Origin: Hymenobacter rigui
GTDB taxonomy: Bacteria; Bacteroidota; Bacteroidia; Cytophagales; Hymenobacteraceae
Direction of reading: 5' to 3'
Length of the DNA stretch: 64,000 bases
NCBI RefSeq assembly: GCF_003944715.1
Contig: NZ_RWIT01000003.1
Location: 124,001-188,000 of the forward strand
Below are positions 52,322-60,071 of this stretch, in pieces. The notes beneath the pieces were generated by a model, which was given only the letters and a program-made list of their open reading frames with translations, was not told the DNA's origin and ran no database searches. The translations under genes and the position numbers were made by a program. How positions within the stretch are numbered: position 1 is the stretch's first letter; each line of letters starts with the position of its first letter.

Positions 52322-52419
52322 ACGGTGAGGTGGTGAAATGGTGAAATAGCGCGGGCCGTGCGGATGGTGTCAGGAGGTAAACATTTGCCCCCCCGCTCAC
52401 CACCTCACTATTTCACCAG
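52322..52419. repeat. umuD-umuC spacer with complementary repeats
   Basis: GTGAGGTGGTGA and GTGAAATAG occur on one side and their complements TCACCACCTCAC and CTATTTCAC on the other, with the second pair out of nested order. This allows two alternative hairpins, not one simple terminator. It resembles the pdxJ-mnmH spacer. Confidence 0.4.
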
Positions 52420-52887
52420 CTAGTCTCGGCTACGGAGCAGAGCCGTGAGCTTGCCGGGCAGTAGTTCGTGGACCACATGGGTCACCACTCCCCAGATGCG
52501 CAGGCTGTCGGGGTCGGTGATGTGGTAGTCGGGATAATCGGGATTTTCGGCCTGCAGCCACCAACTGGTTCCCCGGCGCACGAGACGCTTCACGGTGCAC
52601 TCCCCTTCCACTACGGCCACCACGATATGGTTGTGGTCGGCCTCCAGGTGCTTGTCCACGGCCAACAGGTCGCCGGGGTGGATTTCGGCGTTTTTCATGC
52701 TCTCCCCCGTTACGCGGACCAGATAGGTGGCCTCGGGGTGGCGTAGCAGAATACGGTTAAGGTCAAACAGCTCCTCCAGCTCATCGGAAGCGGGAGATGG
52801 AAAGCCGCAGGGAACCAGCGTGGCGTACAGGGGCAGCCAGATGGTGGTAGTCGGGTTACCGACTTCAATGAGTTCAACGGAGGTCAT
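52420..52887 (-). CDS. umuD: UmuD-like S24 peptidase
   Basis: A 155-residue LexA/UmuD-type protein that cuts itself when stimulated by RecA-DNA filaments and then joins UmuC. The cleavage site is Cys27-Gly28 (LVPCGFPSPASD), the nucleophile is Ser63 (GESMKNAEIHPGD) and the general base is Lys100 (ECTVKRL); each is three residues later than in E. coli UmuD (24-25, 60, 97). There is no DNA-binding domain. It is the first gene of a leftward umuDC operon, with a palindrome over the promoter. Confidence 0.95.
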   Translation of the reverse strand: MTSVELIEVGNPTTTIWLPLYATLVPCGFPSPASDELEELFDLNRILLRHPEATYLVRVTGESMKNAEIHPGDLLAVDKHLEADHNHIVVAVVEGECTVKRLVRRGTSWWLQAENPDYPDYHITDPDSLRIWGVVTHVVHELLPGKLTALLRSRD

Positions 52888-52920
52888 ACGGCACGGGCAC
52901 TAGGTTGCAGGCACGGCAAG

Positions 52921-52941
52921 TATACTAACTAAATTAGTATA
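52921..52941. promoter_or_regulatory. candidate SOS-type operator upstream of umuDC
   Basis: TATACTAA (52921-52928) and TTAGTATA (52934-52941) form a perfect 8-bp inverted repeat with a 5-bp spacer, 34-54 bp before umuD. On the minus strand one arm leads into TATACTTG, a near match to the -7 box, so a bound repressor would block the promoter. It is not the E. coli LexA box; Bacteroidota LexA sites differ. Confidence 0.5.
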
Positions 52942-53104
52942 TTGTTTTTATCTTCCGCCAATCCAACCCCGGACAAACTCACGCCTACTCTGAATAAAAC
53001 AGCCTTTATGTACATAAAAATGGCATTACAGTCACTAAAAAAGTTTTCAAACCTCCCCTCTTTTACCTACCTCTACTCAAACTAAAAAACATAGCAATAT
53101 TTGC

Positions 53105-53365
53105 ATGCCTTACTTTCTGCCAGACCAGGATTCTTTACAGGAAATTTTCGGGGCTTACATGGCCAAGGGGCTGCGGTTCGAAGTAAAGCCGGACGCTTAC
53201 TTCGGCTGTCATGCCCTGAAGGTGCTGTTTGCCGAAGGCAGCAACGCCGCGCCGGTGTTTCCGCTGCCCCCGGAGAAGATGCAGACGCCGGAGGCGGCGC
53301 AGCAGTGGCTGGAACAGCTGCGGGATACCCAGCTGGCGTTGATTACGCGGGGGATGCTGGAGTGA
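53105..53365 (+). CDS. small hypothetical protein
   Basis: An 86-residue protein starting MPYFLPDQDSLQEIFGAYMA. The middle reads GLRFEVKPDAYFGCHALKVLFAEG and the end is helical (TPEAAQQWLEQLRDTQLALITRG). No family was recognised. The upstream 200 bp is AT-rich and shared with the divergent umuD promoter, so its expression may be linked. A GTGA overlap at 53362 joins it to the broken small reading frame that follows. Confidence 0.6.
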   Translation: MPYFLPDQDSLQEIFGAYMAKGLRFEVKPDAYFGCHALKVLFAEGSNAAPVFPLPPEKMQTPEAAQQWLEQLRDTQLALITRGMLE

Positions 53366-53491
53366 AGAAGATTGAGCCGCTTGCGGCCTCTCCTGCCCTG
53401 CTGCCGATGAGTTGTGGCGCTGGGGGCTACGTTGGTGTTTGTGGGGCCTATCAAGGCGTCGGTGTCGAGCATGGCGGTGCAGCTAGGTTGA
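53362..53491 (+). pseudogene. possible frameshifted small membrane protein
   Basis: A GTG that overlaps the stop of the preceding gene (GTGA) opens a frame reading VKKIEPLAASPALLPMS. In the +1 frame the DNA continues as a hydrophobic stretch, VALGATLVFVGPIKASVSS, and stops at 53489-53491 just before a strong terminator. In the original frame it would run into the terminator hairpin. The simplest reading is a coupled small membrane protein gene with one frameshift. The evidence is weak. Confidence 0.3.
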
Positions 53492-53499
53492 GCATGCCT

Positions 53500-53551
53500 A
53501 ATAAGCAGAGAAACGCCACTTATGAGAATTAGTGGCGTTTCTCTGCTTATT
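53500..53551 (+). terminator. strong hairpin terminator
   Basis: Perfect 21-bp stem, arms 53500-53520 and 53531-53551, 10-base loop. The core AGAAACGCCACT is not GC-rich, and no long T run follows. Confidence 0.8.
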
Positions 53552-53585
53552 GCTTAAGGTGGATTACTTGGGCGTATTGATATAA

Positions 53586-53738
53586 TTTACTCTACCTCGC
53601 AAGCATGTAGCGGCGGTGCGGCTGGCAACTTATTTCAAAATCATCCACGAAGTACGCGGCAAGGTCGGCTTAAGTGATGGGGTGAAACCACTGGCGGATA
53701 TGGGCGTCCATAAGGGTCTCAACATAATCACAAATTAA
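53586..53738 (+). pseudogene. orphan C-terminal gene fragment
   Basis: A 50-codon frame with no start codon, closed upstream by a TAA at 53583. It reads PRKHVAAVRLATYFKIIHEV and goes on LSDGVKPLADMGVHKGLNIITN before a TAA at 53736-53738. Its well-formed, protein-like composition suggests the end of a gene whose front was lost when the neighbouring defence operon or terminator arrived. The family was not identified. It converges on the HEPN-like gene. Confidence 0.35.
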
Positions 53739-53740
53739 GC

Positions 53741-54352
53741 TTACAAGGGTGGCACTCCTGATTCATCTAAGATGCGCTGTACATCTGCTCGGAGGCGAGA
53801 GAGAGCATGGCCCCAGTTCTCCCGACGACCGGGTTTTATTTGGATAGCAGAAGCTTGTACTTGCTCACTTTCGGCAGTTCGCCAGCGATATGATGTCATG
53901 GCATCCTCAAAATCGGCTCGTAATGGCAAGTCGCCGGTTGTGCTGTACAGCTTAACGATGCGCAACGAAATGGCAAATAGTGCCCGCGACTGGTGAACCG
54001 GCGTGCCGGGCCACAATTGATTGAGCGTGTCAACCGCATCCATAATGGCGTCCGCACAGTGTTGGGCATCTACAGTTAGCCCCGCGCCTACATGCTGAAT
54101 ATTATTGCGGTTATTTCGGTAGCCTTGTAACCGGCCTTGCAGCGCAGCATCAAGAACAACTCCTGGCAAAGTCAAGACTGCATGAAATCCTACTTCAAGA
54201 TTAGTCCGATGGTTGTGCTCACGAGCTTTAGCTTTACAAGCAACTTCTACCAGATTATCACAGAGGACGTATGCCGCCCGCTCCTTATGACGAATAGCGG
54301 AGCAGAAGATTTCTACTATCGACTCAAGGGCATCAAGAATATCAGGTGGCAT
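53741..54352 (-). CDS. HEPN-like protein coupled to the restriction operon
   Basis: A 203-residue, mainly helical protein. GYRNNRNNIQH at residues 77-87 contains an R-x4-H motif (Arg82, His87) in a helix, followed by AQHCADAIMDAVDTLNQLW. This is the signature arrangement of HEPN domains, many of which are RNases in defence or toxin systems. Helices before it (IVEIFCSAIRHKERAAYVLCDN) suit the HEPN bundle. The C-terminal 70 residues are unassigned. It lies 12 bp after hsdS on the same strand and is probably the third gene of that operon. RNase activity is inferred, and no antitoxin was found. Confidence 0.6.
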   Translation of the reverse strand: MPPDILDALESIVEIFCSAIRHKERAAYVLCDNLVEVACKAKAREHNHRTNLEVGFHAVLTLPGVVLDAALQGRLQGYRNNRNNIQHVGAGLTVDAQHCADAIMDAVDTLNQLWPGTPVHQSRALFAISLRIVKLYSTTGDLPLRADFEDAMTSYRWRTAESEQVQASAIQIKPGRRENWGHALSRLRADVQRILDESGVPPL

Positions 54353-54364
54353 GGCAGATAGGAG

Positions 54365-55693
54365 TTAGACGTTATCAATAAACTCCTCTACTCGCCGCTG
54401 CGCCGCTGCCAGTAATTGCATTGCTTCTTGGCGGGCAGCCAGCCCTTTTTGTACAAGTGCTGAAATGTCTTGTTGCGCACCCTCAGAAAGTCGAGGAAAA
54501 GGAAAGGCTAGCACGTCAGATTCAGAAATAGTTGGGTACATAGAGGCCGTAGTGTACAAATCCAAAATCTCACATATCAGTGGCAGGCGCAAATACACCG
54601 TGAGCACTTCGGGCGTAGTAGCGGTAGGGCGCAATGCAATAAAGCCAGAAGTGCCTATCGCGCCGGCTTGTGCTTGACTAACAAACCCAGTAAGACGACG
54701 CAGTGGCCGGACCGATGATGTAACTACGTCACCAGCCTCTAAAACTGTCTGAGCGCGGCTTGGAGCCTCATCCATTGGGACCAATTCAGGCTCTAACCTT
54801 CCGCCTTCAACAACACCACCAATCTCAATATATTGAAAGAACCCTCCTGGCTTAGGCCGGAACTTGCTTCTTACCGGTCGTGCTACCATCCCAACTGTTA
54901 AGCCAGTCTTGCGCAAAGCCGCTAAAGTGCGTTGATACTTTGGCTGATAAAACTCCGCATCCATCCGCTCAGCCGCCATTACCTCCACAAACGAGGCCGT
55001 GTATGTTTTCGTAGTGGGCAGTTGCAGCCTGTCCAAACCTAGCTCGTGCAGCAGCAGCACCTCGGCTTCGTTGTATAAAACATTAGATGAAGCAACTGTT
55101 TGGTGAGCCGCTTCTACTGATTCGCTCAGGTTATCGGCCAACTGAATTATTGCTTCGGGAATTCGAATGGCTAGCAGCGTATCGGAGTTAAAGCGTGGGT
55201 GAGCCGAGCCAGTCTGGCTCCATTGCAAAATAGTCTGCACCGGCTCACTCAGCAAATAAGGTAGCAGCCACGCCCCCGATGTCAGCCCACTTTCCGGGCG
55301 TAAGCGCAGCACAATAAACTCGGGAGAAACCAACAGTACATGTGGCAACGCAGGCACTACTACTATCTCTTTCAGATAGGAACGCAGCCTTGACACGATG
55401 ATGTCGCCCGTTTGTACCCGCTTGCGGTTGCTTAAAAAATCGGCCTCCGTAATGTCCGTTCCAGGGCGCAGCAGGCTACCTAGCGCGTCGGTCAGGTCAT
55501 ACAGCCGGGCTGGCCCTTCTACTGTGCCCGGCCGCACGGTATCCTGAACTTCTTCAAATAGCTCGCCAACGGTGCGGCCAGACAAAGATGCCAACCGGCT
55601 TAAGGTGCGCAGCTTGGCCGGGTGGTAATGTTCCGCCGCCAGCATAAAATCTTCGCCTAACTGGGCGAATTCAACGATGCTCCAAACAGCCAT
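54365..55693 (-). CDS. hsdS: restriction-modification specificity subunit S
   Basis: A 442-residue protein with the two-lobed layout of HsdS. Each half has a target recognition domain followed by a helical spacer. SRLRSYLKEIVVVPALPHVLLVSPEFIVLRL and RPLRRLTGFVSQAQAGAIGTSGFIALRP are matching strands in the two recognition domains. SDVLAFPFPRLSEGAQQDISALVQKGL is the typical end of the second. It tells the methylase which DNA sequence to modify. Spacing from the upstream methylase gene is 3 bp, so they are co-translated. The recognition sequence cannot be read from the protein. Confidence 0.9.
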   Translation of the reverse strand: MAVWSIVEFAQLGEDFMLAAEHYHPAKLRTLSRLASLSGRTVGELFEEVQDTVRPGTVEGPARLYDLTDALGSLLRPGTDITEADFLSNRKRVQTGDIIVSRLRSYLKEIVVVPALPHVLLVSPEFIVLRLRPESGLTSGAWLLPYLLSEPVQTILQWSQTGSAHPRFNSDTLLAIRIPEAIIQLADNLSESVEAAHQTVASSNVLYNEAEVLLLHELGLDRLQLPTTKTYTASFVEVMAAERMDAEFYQPKYQRTLAALRKTGLTVGMVARPVRSKFRPKPGGFFQYIEIGGVVEGGRLEPELVPMDEAPSRAQTVLEAGDVVTSSVRPLRRLTGFVSQAQAGAIGTSGFIALRPTATTPEVLTVYLRLPLICEILDLYTTASMYPTISESDVLAFPFPRLSEGAQQDISALVQKGLAARQEAMQLLAAAQRRVEEFIDNV

Positions 55694-55696
55694 TGC

Positions 55697-57871
55697 CTAT
55701 TCCTCCTCCTGCCAAAACGTGAGTCCTTCGGCCTGCGCGAAGTCAATAAATTTCTCGGCGATGGTTTCGCGCTGGGGCAGGTGTTCCAGAATGCGCGTCA
55801 GCGCCTTGGCTTTGGCGGCCAGTAGCTCGTCGTCGTCGGCGTAGCGCAGCTGCTGACGCTTCCATTGGTCGAGCACCATTTGACGCTGGTCAAATAGGTC
55901 GTGGTCCACGATGGGGTGGCCTTCGAGGTCGAGCAGCGGGCCGTTGAGGTCGGGGTCGGGCACGTACACGTATTCGCCCCGCCCGTCCTTGCCCGGCACT
56001 TCCGAGGTGGCGAAGAACACCGGGTAGTTGGCCTGAAATGGGCACAGCGGCCCGGCCTTGGGGTCGTCATTCCACTTCTGCAAAAACCACACGCTGGTTT
56101 TCGTGCCCGTGTGCGGCTTAAACGTATCCACGCCCAGCCCCACTACACCCAGCACGCGGGCGTGCTGGGCTACCCACCAGCGCAAAGGCCCGTCGGTGAT
56201 GTTGTTGAAGCGCCCCTGCGGCAACACGATGGCCGTGCGCCCACCAGGCCGCAAAAAGTCGAGGTTGCGCTCTACAAATAGAATGTCGCGGGCCTGCCGG
56301 TCCTGCCACTTCCCACTATCGCGGAAGCGGTGACGGTCGGGGTCGGTCTGGAACAGGGCCAGCTGCACGGGGTCGTCGGCCAACTTCTCGGGGTCTTGTC
56401 CGTGGTACTTCTTGGCCAGCGCGTACTGCCGCAACACCCGCGTGTCTGACACGTCGCCCGCGAAGGGCGGGTTAGCCAGCAACACGTCGAAATCGAAGTA
56501 ACGCATTTCCTGCTCGTTCAGCTTCTTATCGGCCAGGTTACCAGCCTTGCGGAGTCGGGGCCGCAGGCCCACTCTCAGTTCGTCGCTCCACTGCTTGGTG
56601 TCAAGGGTGTTGGCCCGAAATACCTGCGTCTTGCCGTCGCCCGCAATCAGGTTCAAGGCCCGCGCCACTTTTACCGAGCGGGCATCGAAGTCCAACGCGT
56701 ACACCATTTCGGCGGCGTAGGCCGCCTGCGTGGGCGTGGGGCCGGCCGCCGTAAATTCGCCACCCCACACGTGGAAAATGCTATGTACCGTGAAGCCGCA
56801 CGAGCCCGCCGCCGTGTCAATCACGTACTCGTTGCGCTTGGGGTTAATCATTTTCACTGCCATGTCGATGACGTGGCGCGGCGTGAAATACTGCCCCTTC
56901 GAGCCCTTGGCTACGTTCACCGTCAGGTACTCAAACGCCTCGTCGATTACTTGCAGGTTGGAATTAAACAACACGATATCCTGCAAAAACGACACGCAGG
57001 TTTTGAGCTGTGCAGGATTCAGGTCGATGCGCTCGCCCTCCAGAAACACCCCCGGCCACTTGTCGCGGGCCTCCTCAAACAGGCCGTTTATTTTGTCATA
57101 CAGCTGCGTTTCGGTGCTGCCGCCCAGCCGGAAATGCACCTCTTTGCTCTTGCGTAGGTTCGTGGCCTTCCACTCATCATAGAGCTTGGCATAAATCAGC
57201 TTAAATATTTCCTCAAAGGCATCTACGCCCGCGTTGGACAGCACCAAATCCTCTAGGTCCAGAATAATTTCCTTGAGCGTGAGTCGCTCCGTAACCAGCT
57301 TATTGCGCTTCTTTAGTTCGCTGATGGTCACCTGCTCGGCAATCACATCCGCCAGCGTTTCATTGGCCATGGGCAAGCGGGGCACGCTGATAAATGTGTG
57401 ACGGCCCTTCTCTACTTCTTCCCGGTGCATTATCACCAGCTTCTGCCCGTTAGTCCAAGCCACCAGAGGAGCACCCGTAGCGTTGGCGTAGCTCTTGAGC
57501 TGTTCCATACCGTCTTTCTCCTTCGGCCGCTTCACCTCCACAATCAGGTAAGCAGCCTTCAAGTCATCAGGGTCGGTAATTAAAATATCGGCCGCCTTAC
57601 GCAAGTCGCGCCCCATCTGCACCGCCGTTTCCACCTGAATGCGATTCTTGGGGTAGCCGTAGCGCCCGTTAAGCTGCCGCAAAAACAATTGTCGGACGAT
57701 TTCTTCAGGCTTAGCAGGCCGGTCTTTGCCACTTACATGGTCGCGTAGGTATGGTTTTCCTTTACGGTCAAACAGTTCAAGCGCCCCTATTTCTTCGGGT
57801 GAAAACAAGTCAATCCGGAACTCCGTGTTGTTCAAAATATCACGAAGGGTAAATATGCGTTGTTCGGTCAT
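55697..57871 (-). CDS. hsdM: N-6 DNA methylase with N-terminal HSDR_N nuclease domain
   Basis: A 724-residue fused protein. Residues about 50-180 form an HSDR_N (PD-(D/E)XK) nuclease domain: the catalytic Asp is in KAADILITD and the Glu-x-Lys in YLIVEVKRPKE. A helical linker follows. The methylase core begins with YFTPRHVIDMAVKM, motif I AGSCGFTV and the catalytic NPPF (about residue 480, VLLANPPFAGD). The end is helical. Cutting and methylation would thus be in one chain, with HsdS supplying specificity. No HsdR-type helicase gene was seen. The first gene of the leftward operon, it diverges from mcrB across 118 bp. Confidence 0.9.
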   Translation of the reverse strand: MTEQRIFTLRDILNNTEFRIDLFSPEEIGALELFDRKGKPYLRDHVSGKDRPAKPEEIVRQLFLRQLNGRYGYPKNRIQVETAVQMGRDLRKAADILITDPDDLKAAYLIVEVKRPKEKDGMEQLKSYANATGAPLVAWTNGQKLVIMHREEVEKGRHTFISVPRLPMANETLADVIAEQVTISELKKRNKLVTERLTLKEIILDLEDLVLSNAGVDAFEEIFKLIYAKLYDEWKATNLRKSKEVHFRLGGSTETQLYDKINGLFEEARDKWPGVFLEGERIDLNPAQLKTCVSFLQDIVLFNSNLQVIDEAFEYLTVNVAKGSKGQYFTPRHVIDMAVKMINPKRNEYVIDTAAGSCGFTVHSIFHVWGGEFTAAGPTPTQAAYAAEMVYALDFDARSVKVARALNLIAGDGKTQVFRANTLDTKQWSDELRVGLRPRLRKAGNLADKKLNEQEMRYFDFDVLLANPPFAGDVSDTRVLRQYALAKKYHGQDPEKLADDPVQLALFQTDPDRHRFRDSGKWQDRQARDILFVERNLDFLRPGGRTAIVLPQGRFNNITDGPLRWWVAQHARVLGVVGLGVDTFKPHTGTKTSVWFLQKWNDDPKAGPLCPFQANYPVFFATSEVPGKDGRGEYVYVPDPDLNGPLLDLEGHPIVDHDLFDQRQMVLDQWKRQQLRYADDDELLAAKAKALTRILEHLPQRETIAEKFIDFAQAEGLTFWQEEE

Positions 57872-57989
57872 ATAGCAGTTCTTTGCAGCAATGATGGCTC
57901 TAAGTCCTCGTCAAAGAAACAGCTAAGTTGATTGGTAAACAAAGCTCAGAATATAAGCACTGATACAGTTTTTACCCGTTCTTGTTAAT

Positions 57990-60071
57990 ATGTATACTTG
58001 GGTACCCTTCTTCCGAGAGCTAGCCCAGAAGCTAGCCGATTACGAAACGAACCAGACGCAGCTCGTGGCGCTGCTGCAACAAGCTGAGGTAAAGGTGGGT
58101 GACGACCAGTACGCCGATGGTACCATGGGGCCGCTGCAGGTAATGGACCCGTTTACATTTTTTTCGCTGTGCACTAAACACGGCAAGACCAAGCAGCTCA
58201 CAATTTTTACCTCGCTGGGCCAGCAGCTCCACTTGCGCACCCCCGCCCCCACCGATACGGATGGGGTGCCGACGGCCCCGGCTCAAAAGGCTTGGCTGTT
58301 CGGGTACGCCAAGGACCGGCAGCCGGGCGACGTGCCGCTGCTTTGGCAACTGTACCGGCAGGTGCTAGCGGGGCGGGTGGATGATGAGACGTTTGCGCAG
58401 GTGCTGGACCTGCACGGGGTGGCGTGGCCAAAGCTGACGCAGGGCCTCAGCTGCCTGGACCCAGAAGCTTATCTGTCGCTCAATAAGCAGACCCGGCCCT
58501 ACCTAATGCAGCAGGGGCTTAAGTATTCGTTCGACTCGTTTAGCGAGTATGCGCAGTATCAGCAAAAGATTGGGGAGCAATTAAAGCAGCCACTTTATAC
58601 CGTTTCGTACGAGGCCTACATAGCGAACCAGACGGCGGCGGATGCAGCGGAACCTCTGGCCGATCTGCCGGGTGACCAAGATATACCCCTCTCGCCCATG
58701 AGTACGGCGCCGGCATTTTACTGCGTGGGGGCCTATTGGAGCGGTAACGACCAGACCAAGCGCTTCGTGAAGGAAGGTATTTGGCAGAACGGCTACACCG
58801 ATAAGTTTTTGGACAAGGTGAATGCGGTGCCCGTAGGAGCAGGCATTGTTATTAAGTCGGCTTACACCCGGAAGGTAGACGGGGCCTACGTATCGGCAAT
58901 GATGATTAAGGCGCGGGGCCGAGTGACGGCGAATCCGCAGAATGGTGTACTGCTGGAAGTGGACTGGGAAACGGATTTTGAGCCGTTTGAGTTGATTGGC
59001 CAGGGTAGCTACCGACTCACGATACATGCCTTATGGAAGCCAGAACACATAGCGGCAATGTTTGAGCTGCCGGACGTAGTAACGCCGCCTATACAGCCCC
59101 CAAAGGAAGACCCCGAACCGATAGAACGAGTGTACCCTGACCCGGTTCCCTACGCGCTGAACACCATCCTGTACGGCCCACCCGGTACGGGAAAAACCTA
59201 TAAAACGCTGGAAATTGCCGCGCACATTGCCACGGGCAAGGAACTGGTTGGCGACTCGGCCAAGGCCAAGCACATAGCGGCCAAGGTCACGTTCGACCAG
59301 CTACGGGGCCAGCAGATTGAGTTTGTGACCTTCCACCAGAACTACACCTATGAAGATTTTGTGGTGGGTGTCAAACCGAGTCTGCAGGGAAAAAAGCTGG
59401 GCTTCGAGCGGCACGAGGGGGTGTTTTACCGCATCTGCCAGCGAGCCCGGGCCAACTATGACCACCCGACCGACGCGCTGCGCAACTACGTGCTGGTGAT
59501 AGATGAGATTAACCGGGCGAATATGTCGCGGGTGCTGGGTGAGCTGATAACGCTGCTAGAGGAAGACAAGCGCTTAGGTCAACCCAACGAGTTGAGTGTG
59601 ACCCTGCCAATGGCGGGGCCCGTACCCGAACATGGCGGCGTGGCCCCGCTGGAAGTACTAGCCGTACCGCCGAACCTGTATGTTCTGGGCACGATGAACA
59701 CTGCCGACAAGTCGATTGCCTTGCTGGACGTGGCGTTACGGCGGCGGTTCGAGTTCGTGGGACTGTACCCCGATTATGAGGTGGAAGGCCTATCGGATCT
59801 AGGGCGCAAGGTGCTGATGAGCCTAAACGCGCAACTGTTGGAGGCTAAGAAGTCGGCCGACTTTTTGGTGGGCCATGCTCTGTTTCTGGGTAAGACCGAC
59901 GCGGCACTGCCCCAGGTGCTGAACCGGCAGGTGCTGCCGTTGCTGCTGGAATACTACGGGGGCCGAGCGGACCTAGTAAAGAAGATGGTAGGTGTGGCGC
60001 TAACCGGTACGGGCCTTACAATTGGAGAGGAAAGGTATCAGCTGCGCGTGCAAGCGGAGCCGGCGGCATGA
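57990..60071 (+). CDS. mcrB: McrB-like GTPase/AAA+ protein
   Basis: A 693-residue motor protein of the McrBC modification-dependent restriction system. The C-terminal AAA+ domain has Walker A GPPGTGKT (396-403), the McrB signature VIDEINRANMSRVLGEL (Walker B), GTMNTADKSI and the sensor LDVALRRRFEF. Residues 1-215 are a helical N-domain without a recognised family. Residues about 240-355 look like an EVE/PUA-like beta-barrel (FYCVGAYWSG, KRFVKEGIWQNGY, VIKSAYTRK), which could read modified bases. It overlaps mcrC by 4 bp. GTP dependence is inferred from the family. Confidence 0.9.
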   Translation: MYTWVPFFRELAQKLADYETNQTQLVALLQQAEVKVGDDQYADGTMGPLQVMDPFTFFSLCTKHGKTKQLTIFTSLGQQLHLRTPAPTDTDGVPTAPAQKAWLFGYAKDRQPGDVPLLWQLYRQVLAGRVDDETFAQVLDLHGVAWPKLTQGLSCLDPEAYLSLNKQTRPYLMQQGLKYSFDSFSEYAQYQQKIGEQLKQPLYTVSYEAYIANQTAADAAEPLADLPGDQDIPLSPMSTAPAFYCVGAYWSGNDQTKRFVKEGIWQNGYTDKFLDKVNAVPVGAGIVIKSAYTRKVDGAYVSAMMIKARGRVTANPQNGVLLEVDWETDFEPFELIGQGSYRLTIHALWKPEHIAAMFELPDVVTPPIQPPKEDPEPIERVYPDPVPYALNTILYGPPGTGKTYKTLEIAAHIATGKELVGDSAKAKHIAAKVTFDQLRGQQIEFVTFHQNYTYEDFVVGVKPSLQGKKLGFERHEGVFYRICQRARANYDHPTDALRNYVLVIDEINRANMSRVLGELITLLEEDKRLGQPNELSVTLPMAGPVPEHGGVAPLEVLAVPPNLYVLGTMNTADKSIALLDVALRRRFEFVGLYPDYEVEGLSDLGRKVLMSLNAQLLEAKKSADFLVGHALFLGKTDAALPQVLNRQVLPLLLEYYGGRADLVKKMVGVALTGTGLTIGEERYQLRVQAEPAA

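Noticed and set aside
53741..54352. HEPN/MNT toxin-antitoxin pair
   Set aside because: No MNT-type nucleotidyltransferase or other antitoxin gene lies beside the HEPN-like gene.
53741..57871. Classical type I restriction system
   Set aside because: No HsdR helicase-translocase gene is present; the nuclease domain is fused to the methylase instead.
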